Part shown: positions 27,153 to 34,972 of the stretch, piece after piece
Layout of the letters: each line of letters opens with the position of its first letter
Position numbering within the stretch: position 1 is the first letter of the stretch
NCBI RefSeq assembly: GCF_014534685.1
Contig: NZ_JACVVX010000004.1
Span: forward strand, 186,001-250,000
Source of the DNA: Oryzicola mucosus
GTDB lineage: Bacteria > Pseudomonadota > Alphaproteobacteria > Rhizobiales > Rhizobiaceae
Direction: 5' to 3'
DNA: 64,000 nucleotides
Notes under the pieces: generated by a model
What the model saw: the letters and a program-made list of their open reading frames with translations, nothing else
Told to the model about the DNA's origin: nothing
Database searches by the model: none
Program-made: the position numbers and the translations under genes

Positions 27153-29384
27153 TCAGCCATTGACGCGCCGCGCTTCGCTGACGCTCGAATTGTCCTTGAG
27201 CTGCGACAGCAGCCGGTTGAGATGCTTGAGGTCCCACACTTCGAGATCGACCAGCATTTCGGTGAAATCGGGCGCGGTGCGGATCATCGAGAGATTGTGG
27301 ATGTTGGCATCGTTGGCCGCCATCACCTGGGCGATGTCGGCGAGCGAGCCGGGCGCGTTGATCGCCGTCACCGAAACCCGCGCGGGAAAGCGCTCCTTCG
27401 AGCCTTCCTCGAGGTCCCAGCGGACATCGATCCAGCGTTCGGGCTGGTCGTCGAAGGCGGTCAGCGAGGGCGACTGGATGGGATAAATCGTAATGCCCGA
27501 GCCCGGCTGCAGGATGCCGACGATGCGGTCGCCCGGCACGGCCCCTTCCGGGGCGAAGCGCACCGGCAGGTCGCCCCGCACGCCGCGGATCGGCACCGCG
27601 CCCGCCGCCTCGCGGGCAGCGGCCCGCGACGGCGAGGCCGACGACAGGCCCGGAATCTGGAACAGCATGCCCGCCGCGTCGCGGATCTTCGACCAGCCTT
27701 CTTCGCGCGGACGCTGCGGCTGGGCGGCGCGCTCGTCCTTGTAATCGGGATAGAGCGCGCGCAGCACATCGTTGGATGCCAATTCGCCCCGGCCGACCGT
27801 GGTCAGCACGTCCTCGATGTCCTTGCGCGCCAGCCGGTGCAGCACCGTCTTCAGGCTCTCCTTGGAGAACTTCTTGCCGCTGCGCTCGAAGGCGCGCTCC
27901 AGAATGCGCAGGCCAAGGCCGGAATACTGCTTGCGGATGGCATTCTTGGTGGCGCGGCGGATCGCCGAGCGCGCCTTGCCGGTGACCACGACCGATTCCC
28001 ACGCCGCTGGCGGCACCTGCGCCTTGGAGCGGATGATCTCAACCTCGTCGCCATTCTTCAGCTCCGTCATCAGCGGCATGACACGGCCGTTGACCTTGGC
28101 GCCGACGCAGGTATCGCCCACCTCGGTGTGAACCGCATAGGCGAAGTCGATGGGCGTGGCACCCCGCGGCAGCGCGATCAGCATGCCCTTGGGCGTGAAA
28201 CAGAACACCTGGTCCTGGAACAGTTCCAGCTTGGTGTTTTCCAGGAAATCCTCCGGGTTGTCCCCGTCGGTCAGTTGCTCGATCGTCCGCCGCAGCCAGG
28301 CATAGGCGTTGGTCTCGTTGGACAGGGTATGCGCGGCCCCGTTCGGCTTGATCCCGTCCTTGTAGATCGAATGCGCGGCCACGCCATATTCGGCGACCTT
28401 GTTCATCTGCGCGGTGCGTATCTGCAGCTCGATGCGCTGGCGCGACGGGCCGACGATGGTGGTGTGGATGGAGCGGTAGTCGTTCTGCTTGGGTGTCGAG
28501 ATGTAGTCCTTGAAGCGCCCCGGCACCATCGACCAGCGCTGATGGATCACGCCGAGCGCGCGGTAGCAGTCCTCGACGTTGTCGACGACGACGCGGAAGC
28601 CGAACAGATCGGACAGTTGCTCGAAGGAGAGCGACTTGGTCTCCATCTTGCGGAACACCGACCAGGCCTTCTTGCGCCGGCTCTTCACCGAAGCCTGGAT
28701 GCCACTCTTTTCGAACAGATCGGCCAGAAGCTCGGTGATCTCGTCGACCACGCCCTGGTTGCGCGCGAATATCTCTTCAAGCCGCTCGGTGACGGTCCTG
28801 TAGGCGTCCGGGTTGACATAGCGGAAGGCGAGTTCTTCCAGCTCCTCGCGCATGCTCTGCATGCCCATGCGGCCGGCCAGCGGTGCATAAATGTCCATCG
28901 TCTCTTCGGCGATGCGCAGCCGCTTGCTGTCGGGAACGTGATGCAATGTGCGCATGTTGTGCAGCCGGTCGGCCAGCTTGACCAGAAGCACGCGCACATC
29001 TTCGGAAATGGCGAGCAGAAGCTTGCGCAAATTCTCCGCCTGCTCGGCCTTCTTGGAGACGAGATCGAGCTTCTTGAGCTTGGTCAGTCCCTCCACCAGC
29101 TTGCCGATGTCGGGACCGAACAGTTCGTCGATCTCCTGGCGGGTGGCCGATGTATCCTCGATCGTGTCGTGCAACAGGGCGACGGCCACCGTGGCCTCGT
29201 CCATATGCATGTCCGTCAGGATGGCGGCGACTTCGAGCGGATGTGAAAAATAGGGATCGCCAGAGGCGCGGCGCTGATGGCCATGCTTCTGCATCGCATA
29301 GACATAAGCCTTGTTGAGCAAGGCTTCGTTGACGTCAGGCTTGTAGCGCTGAACGCGCTCGACAAGCTCATACTGACGCATCAT
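27153..29384 (-). CDS. rel: Bifunctional (p)ppGpp synthetase/hydrolase (RSH)
   Basis: A 743-residue Rel/SpoT homologue. The N-terminal HD hydrolase domain is intact (HPLEVAAILTDM, LLHDTIEDT, KLADRLHNMRTL). The synthetase domain follows (LFGFRVVVDNVEDCYRALG, STPKQNDYRSIHT), then TGS (VFCFTPKGMLIALPRGATPI) and a C-terminal ACT domain ending at the stop. Alphaproteobacteria generally have one such enzyme that both makes and degrades the alarmone, so this is probably the cell's main stringent response factor. It lies downstream of rpoZ, which encodes the RNA polymerase subunit forming part of a ppGpp site in E. coli. Confidence 0.96.
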   Translation of the reverse strand: MMRQYELVERVQRYKPDVNEALLNKAYVYAMQKHGHQRRASGDPYFSHPLEVAAILTDMHMDEATVAVALLHDTIEDTSATRQEIDELFGPDIGKLVEGLTKLKKLDLVSKKAEQAENLRKLLLAISEDVRVLLVKLADRLHNMRTLHHVPDSKRLRIAEETMDIYAPLAGRMGMQSMREELEELAFRYVNPDAYRTVTERLEEIFARNQGVVDEITELLADLFEKSGIQASVKSRRKKAWSVFRKMETKSLSFEQLSDLFGFRVVVDNVEDCYRALGVIHQRWSMVPGRFKDYISTPKQNDYRSIHTTIVGPSRQRIELQIRTAQMNKVAEYGVAAHSIYKDGIKPNGAAHTLSNETNAYAWLRRTIEQLTDGDNPEDFLENTKLELFQDQVFCFTPKGMLIALPRGATPIDFAYAVHTEVGDTCVGAKVNGRVMPLMTELKNGDEVEIIRSKAQVPPAAWESVVVTGKARSAIRRATKNAIRKQYSGLGLRILERAFERSGKKFSKESLKTVLHRLARKDIEDVLTTVGRGELASNDVLRALYPDYKDERAAQPQRPREEGWSKIRDAAGMLFQIPGLSSASPSRAAAREAAGAVPIRGVRGDLPVRFAPEGAVPGDRIVGILQPGSGITIYPIQSPSLTAFDDQPERWIDVRWDLEEGSKERFPARVSVTAINAPGSLADIAQVMAANDANIHNLSMIRTAPDFTEMLVDLEVWDLKHLNRLLSQLKDNSSVSEARRVNG

Positions 29385-29510
29385 CGCTGCAAACCCCGGG
29401 ACCGAAATGAATCATGCGCCGCAATAACTTGCAGCGCATGTCATAGATAGCCACGAAACTGCCGTAACAAAAGGCCGAAGCGGGCTTACACGCGCCGCCC
29501 GCTCGGAAAC

Positions 29511-29619
29511 GCGTCAGGGCGTGACGAAAATGGCGGTTTCGAGAACCGGAGCGGAGCGTACTTTCAGGTACGTGAGCACCGGAAGCGCAGAAACCGCCAT
29601 GTGCAGGCCGCCCTCACGC
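29511..29619. repeat. Long imperfect hairpin between rpoZ and rel
   Basis: Nested arms are visible: GCGTCAGGGCG with CGCCCTCACGC (29511-29521 and 29609-29619, one mismatch), ATGGCGGTTTC with GAAACCGCCAT (29530-29540 and 29590-29600, perfect), and CGTAC/GTACG at the tip. It occupies the 245-base gap between the leftward genes rpoZ and rel. It could attenuate or process the transcript, or be a dispersed repeat; hairpins with a similar GTAC tip occur in rhizobial intergenic regions to my recollection. Confidence 0.7.
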
Positions 29620-29629
29620 TGTTTCCAAG

Positions 29630-30028
29630 CTAGTAGTCGTCGCTCTTTTCTGGAGCAACAAGCCCCTCGATGCCGGCAAGCAGATCTTCTTCCGTCATGC
29701 GGTCGAAGGTGATGTTCTCTTCTTCCTCGACATCGGCAGTGACTGCGGCGGCGGTCGCCTGGTCCGGAATCTCGGGCGCATCGGCCTCGGGCTCGTCGAC
29801 CTCGACATGCTTCTGCAGCGAATGGATCAGGTCTTCCTTGAGATCGTCGGGCGACAGGGTCTCGTCGGCGATTTCGCGCAGCGCGACCACCGGGTTCTTG
29901 TCGTTGTCGCGCGGAATGCTGATCTGCGCACCCTGCGAGATCATGCGGGCGCGGTGGCCGGCCAGAAGCACGAGCTCGAAGCGGTTGTCGACCTTGTCAA
30001 TGCAGTCTTCAACGGTTACGCGGGCCAT
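29630..30028 (-). CDS. rpoZ: RNA polymerase omega subunit
   Basis: A 132-residue protein opening [20 protein letters not shown], followed by [11 protein letters not shown] and [20 protein letters not shown], the conserved omega core. The acidic C-terminal extension is typical of alphaproteobacterial omega. It promotes RNA polymerase assembly. It is the first gene of the leftward core block and shares an upstream region with the divergent NYN nuclease. Confidence 0.96.
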   Translation of the reverse strand: MARVTVEDCIDKVDNRFELVLLAGHRARMISQGAQISIPRDNDKNPVVALREIADETLSPDDLKEDLIHSLQKHVEVDEPEADAPEIPDQATAAAVTADVEEEENITFDRMTEEDLLAGIEGLVAPEKSDDY

Positions 30029-30170
30029 GGAATGCCCCTTTCATGCATGGATTTATCGGGAAACTGACGGGCTCCATAACCTGAAAGGCCCGCCAAGACA
30101 AGTCTTTGGCGCAGCGAGGAACCGCGTCTTGCGTCTTCCTGAGCTTCGAAAAGCAAACTTCGCTGCGGAT

Positions 30171-30191
30171 ATCGCTGTTTACAACAGCGAT
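30171..30191. promoter_or_regulatory. Perfect inverted repeat between rpoZ and the NYN gene
   Basis: ATCGCTGTT and AACAGCGAT are exact inverse arms around a 3-base centre. The site lies between the divergent starts of rpoZ and the NYN gene. It could be a transcription factor operator or a small hairpin in the NYN leader. Confidence 0.4.
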
Positions 30192-30308
30192 TCGGGCCTG
30201 GGAGACCTATTGTCACGCCCGCTTCCAACTATAGATGGTGTCATAAGCGGCTTGCGGCCTATAGTGACGACCATTGCCAGACCATTCATTGCGAGAAGGA
30301 CCTTTTCG

Positions 30309-30893
30309 ATGTTCGACCAGAGAGAGAAAATCGCGTTGTTCATCGACGGCGCCAATCTCTACGCAACGTCTCGGGCGCTCGGTTTCGACATAGACTATCG
30401 CAAATTGCTGTCCAGCTTCCAGAAACGCGGCTATCTGCTGCGCGCTTATTACTACACCGCGCTGGTTGAGGATCAGGAATATTCTTCGATCCGTCCCTTG
30501 ATCGACTGGCTCGACTATAATGGCTTCCAGGTCGTCACCAAGCCTGCCAAGGAATTTACCGACGCGGCCGGCCGGCGCAAGATCAAGGGCAATATGGATA
30601 TCGAGCTGGCCGTCGATGCGCTTGAACTGGCCGATGTCGTCGATCACTACGTCATCTTCTCGGGCGACGGCGATTTCCGCACCCTCGTCGAAGCGCTGCA
30701 GCGTCGCGGCCGCAAGGTGTCCATCGTCTCGACCATGGCCTCGCAACCGCCGATGATCTCCGACGATTTGCGTCGCCAGGCCGACCATTTCGTCGATCTC
30801 ATGACCCTGAAAGGCGAAGTCGGGCGCGACCCGTCCGAACGGCCGGCACGTCGCTCCGAACCCGCTGCTCCCAGCGAGGAAGACGACTATTGA
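30309..30893 (+). CDS. NYN-domain (LabA/DUF88) putative ribonuclease
   Basis: A 194-residue PIN-like protein. The first acidic site is in ALFIDGANLYATSRALG, the second in GNMDIELAVDALE and the third in VIFSGDGDFRTLVEALQ; together these give the NYN metal-binding pocket expected for RNA cleavage. The C-terminal tail is acidic and disordered. The start at 30309 fits the family N-terminus. Its TGA overlaps the glycosylase ATG by one base. This NYN-UDG-rpoZ neighbourhood is common in rhizobia. Confidence 0.9.
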   Translation: MFDQREKIALFIDGANLYATSRALGFDIDYRKLLSSFQKRGYLLRAYYYTALVEDQEYSSIRPLIDWLDYNGFQVVTKPAKEFTDAAGRRKIKGNMDIELAVDALELADVVDHYVIFSGDGDFRTLVEALQRRGRKVSIVSTMASQPPMISDDLRRQADHFVDLMTLKGEVGRDPSERPARRSEPAAPSEEDDY

Positions 30894-31561
30894 TGCCTGA
30901 CGTCCTGCTTGGCAGGCACGTTCCGGAGCCCGACCGCGACTGCCCGCTCTGCCCCCGCCTGCACGAGTTCATCGCAGCCTGGCGCGAACGCGAACCGGAA
31001 TGGCACAACGCGCCCGTTCCCACCTTCCTGCCGCCCGAAGGTGCCGAGAGCGTGCGCTTTCTCGTCGTCGGGCTTGCGCCTGGGCTGCGCGGCGCCAACC
31101 GCACTGGGCGTCCCTTCACCGGCGACTATGCCGGGGATCTGCTCTACGCCACCTTGATCCGTTTTGGTTTCGCGCGCGGCCGCTTCGAGGCACGGCCCGA
31201 CGACAGCCTGAAACTCGTCGGCACCGCCATCACCAATGCGGTTCGCTGCGTGCCGCCCGAAAACAAGCCGGTCGGCGCCGAAATTGCCACCTGCCGCAAT
31301 TTTCTGGTTCCCACCATCGCCAGCTTCCCAAATCTCAGGGCCATTCTGGCGCTTGGCTCCATCGGCCATCAGTCGACGGTGCGGGCGCTGGGGCAGCGCG
31401 TCGCGGCCATGCCCTTCAAGCACGGCGGACGCTATCAGGCAGGACCGGTCACGCTGTTTTCGAGCTATCACTGCTCGCGCTACAACACCAACACCGGCGT
31501 GCTGACCGAAGACATGTTCGTCAAGGTCTTCGCCGATATTGCTGAGTTTCTGGCAGAGTAA
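30893..31561 (+). CDS. Uracil-DNA glycosylase, family 5 (UDGb type)
   Basis: A 222-residue protein. The family 5 motif GLAPGLRGANRTGRPFTGD is near residue 60 and lacks the acidic residue used by families 1 and 4. The second motif is SSYHCSRYNTNTG near 188, where many relatives read HPS instead of HCS. Four Cys (CPLC, RCVPP, TCRNF) are placed as iron-sulfur cluster ligands. UDGb enzymes remove uracil and hypoxanthine from double-stranded DNA. It is translationally coupled to the NYN nuclease gene. Confidence 0.9.
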   Translation: MPDVLLGRHVPEPDRDCPLCPRLHEFIAAWREREPEWHNAPVPTFLPPEGAESVRFLVVGLAPGLRGANRTGRPFTGDYAGDLLYATLIRFGFARGRFEARPDDSLKLVGTAITNAVRCVPPENKPVGAEIATCRNFLVPTIASFPNLRAILALGSIGHQSTVRALGQRVAAMPFKHGGRYQAGPVTLFSSYHCSRYNTNTGVLTEDMFVKVFADIAEFLAE

Positions 31562-31654
31562 GGCTCCGTTTCTCGTTCAGGATGGCAAAGCGCCTCATTC
31601 TGCCTGGCCCCGCGCCTTCGTCATTCTCGGGTGCAGCCGAGCGCAGCGAAGGCG

Positions 31655-31700
31655 ATAAGGAACGCCCCCTTCTCCCCTTGCGGGAGTGAAGAGCGGTCGG
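31655..31700. repeat. Family B palindromic repeat fragment
   Basis: The core GCCCCCTTCTCCCCTTGCGG is followed by GTGAAGAGCGGTCGG. The same composite recurs at 32204-32240 and 32566-32600. It lies just downstream of the UDGb gene. Confidence 0.75.
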
Positions 31701-31759
31701 AGCCCTGGCGGTAGTGCCTCGTCAGCGCCGACGCCCCCTTCTCCCCTTGCGGGAGAAGG
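31701..31759 (+). repeat. Family B direct repeat, left copy flanking the DUF559 gene
   Basis: It begins AGCCCTGGCGGTAGTGC and ends in a CTTCTCCC...GGGAGAAGG palindrome. It matches 32174-32227 with only a handful of mismatches over about 50 bases, in the same orientation, 473 bases apart. Confidence 0.85.
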
Positions 31760-31815
31760 AAGAGGCGCGGGTTTCAGCCTCTTTTCTTCTGAAAACGCGG
31801 CGGTAAAATCCTGCC

Positions 31816-32187
31816 ATGCCGCATCAGCCTGTTCCGCCCGAAAAGCGCCGGTTCGCCAAAACGCTTCGGCGCGACATGACCGAAGCCGAGGAGCGGCTGT
31901 GGCAGGAATTGCGCGGGCGGCGGCTGAACGGCATCAAGGTGCGGCGGCAGGTTCCGGTCGGGCGATACGTCGCCGATTTTCTTTGTGCGGAGGCGATGCT
32001 GATCATCGAGATCGACGGCTCCCAGCACGCGATGTCCGATCACGACCGCCGACGTTCCGCCGACCTGCAAGCCCAAGGCTTTCGCGTGTTGCGGTTCTGG
32101 AACCACGAGGTGCTGCGGGAGATGAACTCGGTCTGCGATACCATCGTCGCCTTTACACGCGACCGAACTTTGCAGCCCTGGCGGTAG
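31816..32187 (+). CDS. DUF559 (Vsr-like PD-(D/E)XK fold) putative endonuclease, locus 2
   Basis: A 123-residue DUF559 protein with [17 protein letters not shown], then [15 protein letters not shown] with the candidate metal-binding Asp, then IIEIDGSQH with the E-x-D, then [14 protein letters not shown]. It is a clear paralogue of the gene at 7132; both start MPH. It is bracketed by two direct copies of a family B repeat, and its last codons (Pro-Trp-Arg-stop) are contributed by the right-hand copy. The equivalent bases in the left copy are non-coding. It is a predicted nuclease of unknown target. It sits between a uracil glycosylase gene and smpB, a place otherwise filled by core genes. Confidence 0.85.
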   Translation: MPHQPVPPEKRRFAKTLRRDMTEAEERLWQELRGRRLNGIKVRRQVPVGRYVADFLCAEAMLIIEIDGSQHAMSDHDRRRSADLQAQGFRVLRFWNHEVLREMNSVCDTIVAFTRDRTLQPWR

Positions 32188-32262
32188 TGCGCCGTCAGCG
32201 CCGACGCCTCCTTCTCCCCTTGCAGGGTGAAGAGCGGTCAGCGAAGCTGATCGATCGACGAG
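32174..32262 (+). repeat. Family B direct repeat, right copy, encoding the DUF559 C-terminus
   Basis: It opens AGCCCTGGCGGTAGTGC, with the DUF559 stop codon TAG inside it (32185-32187). After the palindrome core comes GAAGAGCGGTCAGCGAAGC, which recurs in diverged form at 32585-32604. Confidence 0.85.
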
Positions 32263-32282
32263 ATACACCTGCGAAGGCAGAA

Positions 32283-32531
32283 AGGAGCGCCCCCCTTCTC
32301 CCCTTGCGGGAGAAGGTGTCGCCCTTGAGCGAACGCAGAGAGCGAAAGACAGGCGACGGATGAGGGGTGTTGGACGAAGTGAGAGGCTGGAGAGTACGCA
32401 CGCCGATGCACCGAGCTTCCCCTTCCTGCACCGCCTCGTTTCTTCCAGCACCCCTCATCCGCCCCTTCGGGGCACCTTCTCCCGCAAGGGGAGAAGGGGG
32501 CGTCGGCGCTGACGACGCACTACCGCCATGA
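32283..32531. repeat. Family B inverted-repeat element (about 220 bp, nested palindromes)
   Basis: The outer arm at 32289-32318 (CCCCCTTCTCCCCTTGCGGG core, then AGAAGGTG) is inverted at 32473-32502. Inside, GGATGAGGGGTG (from 32359) pairs with CACCCCTCATCC (32449-32460). The right edge runs into an inverted copy of the CTGGCGGTAGTGC direct repeat (32503-32530). The layout of inverted ends around a non-coding core is MITE-like. Confidence 0.75.
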
Positions 32532-32559
32532 CTTTGAATTCCGGTGGCGAGCATGTAAC

Positions 32560-32890
32560 GCCATCCCTTCTCCCCCTGCGGGGTGAAGAGCGGTCGGCGA
32601 AGCCGATCAATCGACAACGATTTGTCGATTGAAGCGATGAACGCCCGGAGCCCAAGCGGAGGGCCGGGGGTGGCCGAGCCGAGCGCAGCGAAAGCGAGGT
32701 CGGATGAGGGGTGATGGACGGAGTGAGAGGCTGCGTATTGCGCGCCAATGCACGAGCTTCCCGGTCCTCCATCGCCTCGTTTCTTCCAGCACCCCTCATC
32801 CGCCCCTTCGGGGCACCTTCTCCCGCAAGGGGAGAAGGGGGCGTCGATGCCGGCGCTATCTCCCCTTGGTGGGGGAGAGTGAAGAGCGGG
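32560..32890. repeat. Second, diverged family B inverted-repeat element
   Basis: Its right part (32753-32848) closely matches 32412-32507 of the previous element, and its GGATGAGGGGTG segment (from 32702) again faces CACCCCTCATCC (32790-32801). The left core is CCTTCTCCCCCTGCGGGGTG. Together with the neighbouring copies it makes about 1.2 kb of repeat mosaic with no convincing gene other than the DUF559 frame. Confidence 0.75.
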
Positions 32891-32972
32891 CGCTGAAATC
32901 GCCCACGGTTTATCCACACTCTCCACCCCCGCCATACACTCCCACCGCCTTGAACGACGAAAGGAGGCGGCG

Positions 32973-33734
32973 ATGGATTGGGCAGGGGCGATCGACAAGC
33001 ATCAGGCAGCGCTCAAGCGGCTGCTCGCTTTGCTCGTCGCCATGGCCGGCATGACGGTTGCGGCTGGCGAAAGCCACCATACGGCCGGCACGGATGTTGG
33101 CCAAAACACTCTGCCGCGCCATCTGCATCGCGCCATTCTCCGGCTGCTGCGTCCCGCCGAGGCGGCGGCACGACGGCTGATCATTCTTGCCGCGCGCGGC
33201 ATGATTGTGCCACCGCCGCGCCCGCGTCTTGGAACTTCGCAGCAACACTCCGCCTTCCTGCGCGCGCCCGGCGGCACCGGCATCGTGATGCCGAAAGGTG
33301 CCATCCCGCTCCGCCCCGCGCCTCAGTCCATGGCCCTTCCGCTGCTCGATCCGCTGCGCCTGCCCCGGCAAAAGCCGTCGCGGTCGGCTATCGTGCCCCG
33401 TATTCGCGGCTTCGGCTTCGGCTTCGAGGCGTCCTCGCTTATCCCGGCCCGACCCGCCCCGCTGCCAGACGATCCGCTCGATGCCGACCGCCTGCGGCTC
33501 AGGCTGGCAGCGCTTGGCCGCGCGCTCGACGATCTGCCGCGCCAGGCCCGGCGCTTCGTGCGCTGGCGTCAGCGGCCGCGGCGCGGCGCGTTTCATCGCC
33601 TGTCGCCGCTGCGCGGCGGGCCGCCGCCGGGCTTGCGGTCGCCCGGCTCGCGCCACGCCCGTGAGGTCGACCGCACTCTGGACGATCTGCACGGGCTGGC
33701 GCTGTGGACGCTGGAGCACCCCGACAGCTCATGA
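32973..33734 (+). CDS. Basic hypothetical protein, 253 aa
   Basis: A strong ribosome site (AAAGGAGGCGG) precedes the ATG. The product is Arg/Pro-rich. A hydrophobic N-terminal stretch (LKRLLALLVAMAGMTVA) is followed by LPRHLHRAILRLLRPAEAAARRLIILAARG, which I recall as the conserved part of an uncharacterised alphaproteobacterial protein. Next come a variable middle and a helical C-terminal half rich in DRLRLRLAALGRALDDL. Another frame is also open over this stretch, as expected at this GC content, but lacks a ribosome site. No function can be assigned. Confidence 0.7.
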   Translation: MDWAGAIDKHQAALKRLLALLVAMAGMTVAAGESHHTAGTDVGQNTLPRHLHRAILRLLRPAEAAARRLIILAARGMIVPPPRPRLGTSQQHSAFLRAPGGTGIVMPKGAIPLRPAPQSMALPLLDPLRLPRQKPSRSAIVPRIRGFGFGFEASSLIPARPAPLPDDPLDADRLRLRLAALGRALDDLPRQARRFVRWRQRPRRGAFHRLSPLRGGPPPGLRSPGSRHAREVDRTLDDLHGLALWTLEHPDSS

Positions 33735-34036
33735 CCTACAAGTCTTGCGACAGAACAGCTTTGTCCGCTGCCGCGCAGCCACGCCTGCGCGCGCCAAAAC
33801 CGTTGGCCGATTGCGCGCGGTCCGACTATTTTTTCAGCAGCGTTTTTGGGGCGGTGGACAAAGCCGGCCGGCACCGATCAGTCGGTTCGGGGACGCCACT
33901 TGGCTCCCCGCCCCGCGCCGACCGCCCTCATTCCGAGGTGCGAGCCCGCAGGACACCGAAAACCGAAGCCAAATCCTCGAAGGGCGAGCCTCGAAGGACG
34001 CACCCAGCCGTTAAAGTTGACAGCTGTCAACTCGTA
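33735..34036. other. Non-coding stretch
   Basis: It separates the convergent hypothetical gene and the small TonB-like gene. I see no clear terminator, RNA or repeat in it. Confidence 0.5.
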
Positions 34037-34384
34037 TCATTTACCGCCAATGCTCAGCGACACTTGAAACGAAAGTGGAATGGAAGCCGGAACATTCTTG
34101 ATTGGATCGAGGCGTTCGAATGCCCTTACGATGTAAACATTCAACTCTCTCGACATGGGGCTCGAAACGATTTTCACCCTCTGGATCTTTCCGTCCGCAC
34201 CAACAGCGAACGCAACCTTGATCAGCTTTGCGTCCAACCTGCCGGCCGATTGACGCACGATGGGATCGTAGCGAACGGCGTCGACGTGTTTTTGAAGGCG
34301 GGCGGCGAACGCCTCGCGGCTTTCCGCAGAATATGCCGATGCAATTGAAGAAAGCAGGCAAAAAAGAAAGATGAACAGACGCAT
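34037..34384 (-). CDS. Small exported protein with TonB C-terminal-like domain
   Basis: A 115-residue protein with a signal peptide (RLFIFLFCLLSSIASAYSAE) and a mature part of about 95 residues. The mature part resembles the TonB/TolA C-terminal fold: VRQSAGRLDAKLIKVAFAVG, DGKIQRVKIVSS, then VRAFERLDPIKNVPASI and a final strand. It lacks the membrane anchor and proline spacer of a working TonB, so it is not an energy transducer as such. It is a stand-alone gene upstream of smpB with lower GC than its neighbours. Confidence 0.7.
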   Translation of the reverse strand: MRLFIFLFCLLSSIASAYSAESREAFAARLQKHVDAVRYDPIVRQSAGRLDAKLIKVAFAVGADGKIQRVKIVSSPMSRELNVYIVRAFERLDPIKNVPASIPLSFQVSLSIGGK

Positions 34385-34469
34385 GTTAGCCCCCCGGCAG
34401 CGACAGTCACGCTCTTCACATAAGAGCCGCTTTCACGCAAGGGAGTCGCACCGGGAGCAACGTGACGGC

Positions 34470-34949
34470 CTACCCCCGCTCCTTGAGCAGGCGGCCTTTC
34501 TCGCGGTTCCAGTCGCGCTGCTTCTCGGTCTCGCGCTTGTCGTGCAATTTCTTGCCGCGCGCCACGGCGAGCAGGAGTTTCGCCCGGCCCCGATCGTTGA
34601 AGTAAATCTTCAGCGGGATGAGCGTCATGCCCTCGCGGTCGACGCTCTGCGACATGCGGGAGAGTTCCCGCTTGCTGACCAGAAGCTTGCGGCGGCGGCG
34701 CGGCTCATGATTGAAGCGGTTGGCCTGAAGATATTCCGGCAGATAGGAATTGATCAGCCACAACTCGCCGCCCTCGACCGAGGCGTAGGAATCCTGGATG
34801 TTGGCCTGCCCGCCGCGCAGAGATTTCACCTCGGTGCCGGTCAGCATCAAGCCGGTCTCGACGGTGTCGAGGACCTCATAGGAAAACCGCGCCTTGCGAT
34901 TCTCGGCGACGGTCTTGTTGTTGGGATCGGCTTTTCTGACCTGGTTCAT
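34470..34949 (-). CDS. smpB: SsrA-binding protein SmpB
   Basis: A 159-residue trans-translation factor. The OB-fold core [36 protein letters not shown] and the tmRNA-binding LLVSKREL region are present. The basic C-terminal tail ([20 protein letters not shown]) enters the ribosomal decoding centre. It acts with tmRNA to release stalled ribosomes. It follows dapA by 23 bases. Confidence 0.97.
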   Translation of the reverse strand: MNQVRKADPNNKTVAENRKARFSYEVLDTVETGLMLTGTEVKSLRGGQANIQDSYASVEGGELWLINSYLPEYLQANRFNHEPRRRRKLLVSKRELSRMSQSVDREGMTLIPLKIYFNDRGRAKLLLAVARGKKLHDKRETEKQRDWNREKGRLLKERG

Positions 34950-34972
34950 GACGCTGAAGTGGGCTGATCCAC

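Noticed and set aside
27075-29246. A 723-codon open frame opposite rel
   Set aside because: It mirrors rel codon for codon, has no recognisable motif and no ribosome site, and is explained by GC skew.
31655-32890. Possible CRISPR array
   Set aside because: The repeats are of unequal length, occur in both orientations, are irregularly spaced and are nested palindromes; no cas gene is present.
32195-32998. Open frames across the family B repeat mosaic on both strands
   Set aside because: Their translations repeat because the DNA repeats (for example LLPLREKVP-like words) and no frame is preserved between repeat copies, so selection is not on protein.
32978-33664. Second open frame overlapping the hypothetical gene at 32973
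   Set aside because: It lacks the AAAGGAGG ribosome site that serves the 32973 start, and its translation is dominated by Arg/Ala runs typical of a frame-shifted GC-rich gene.
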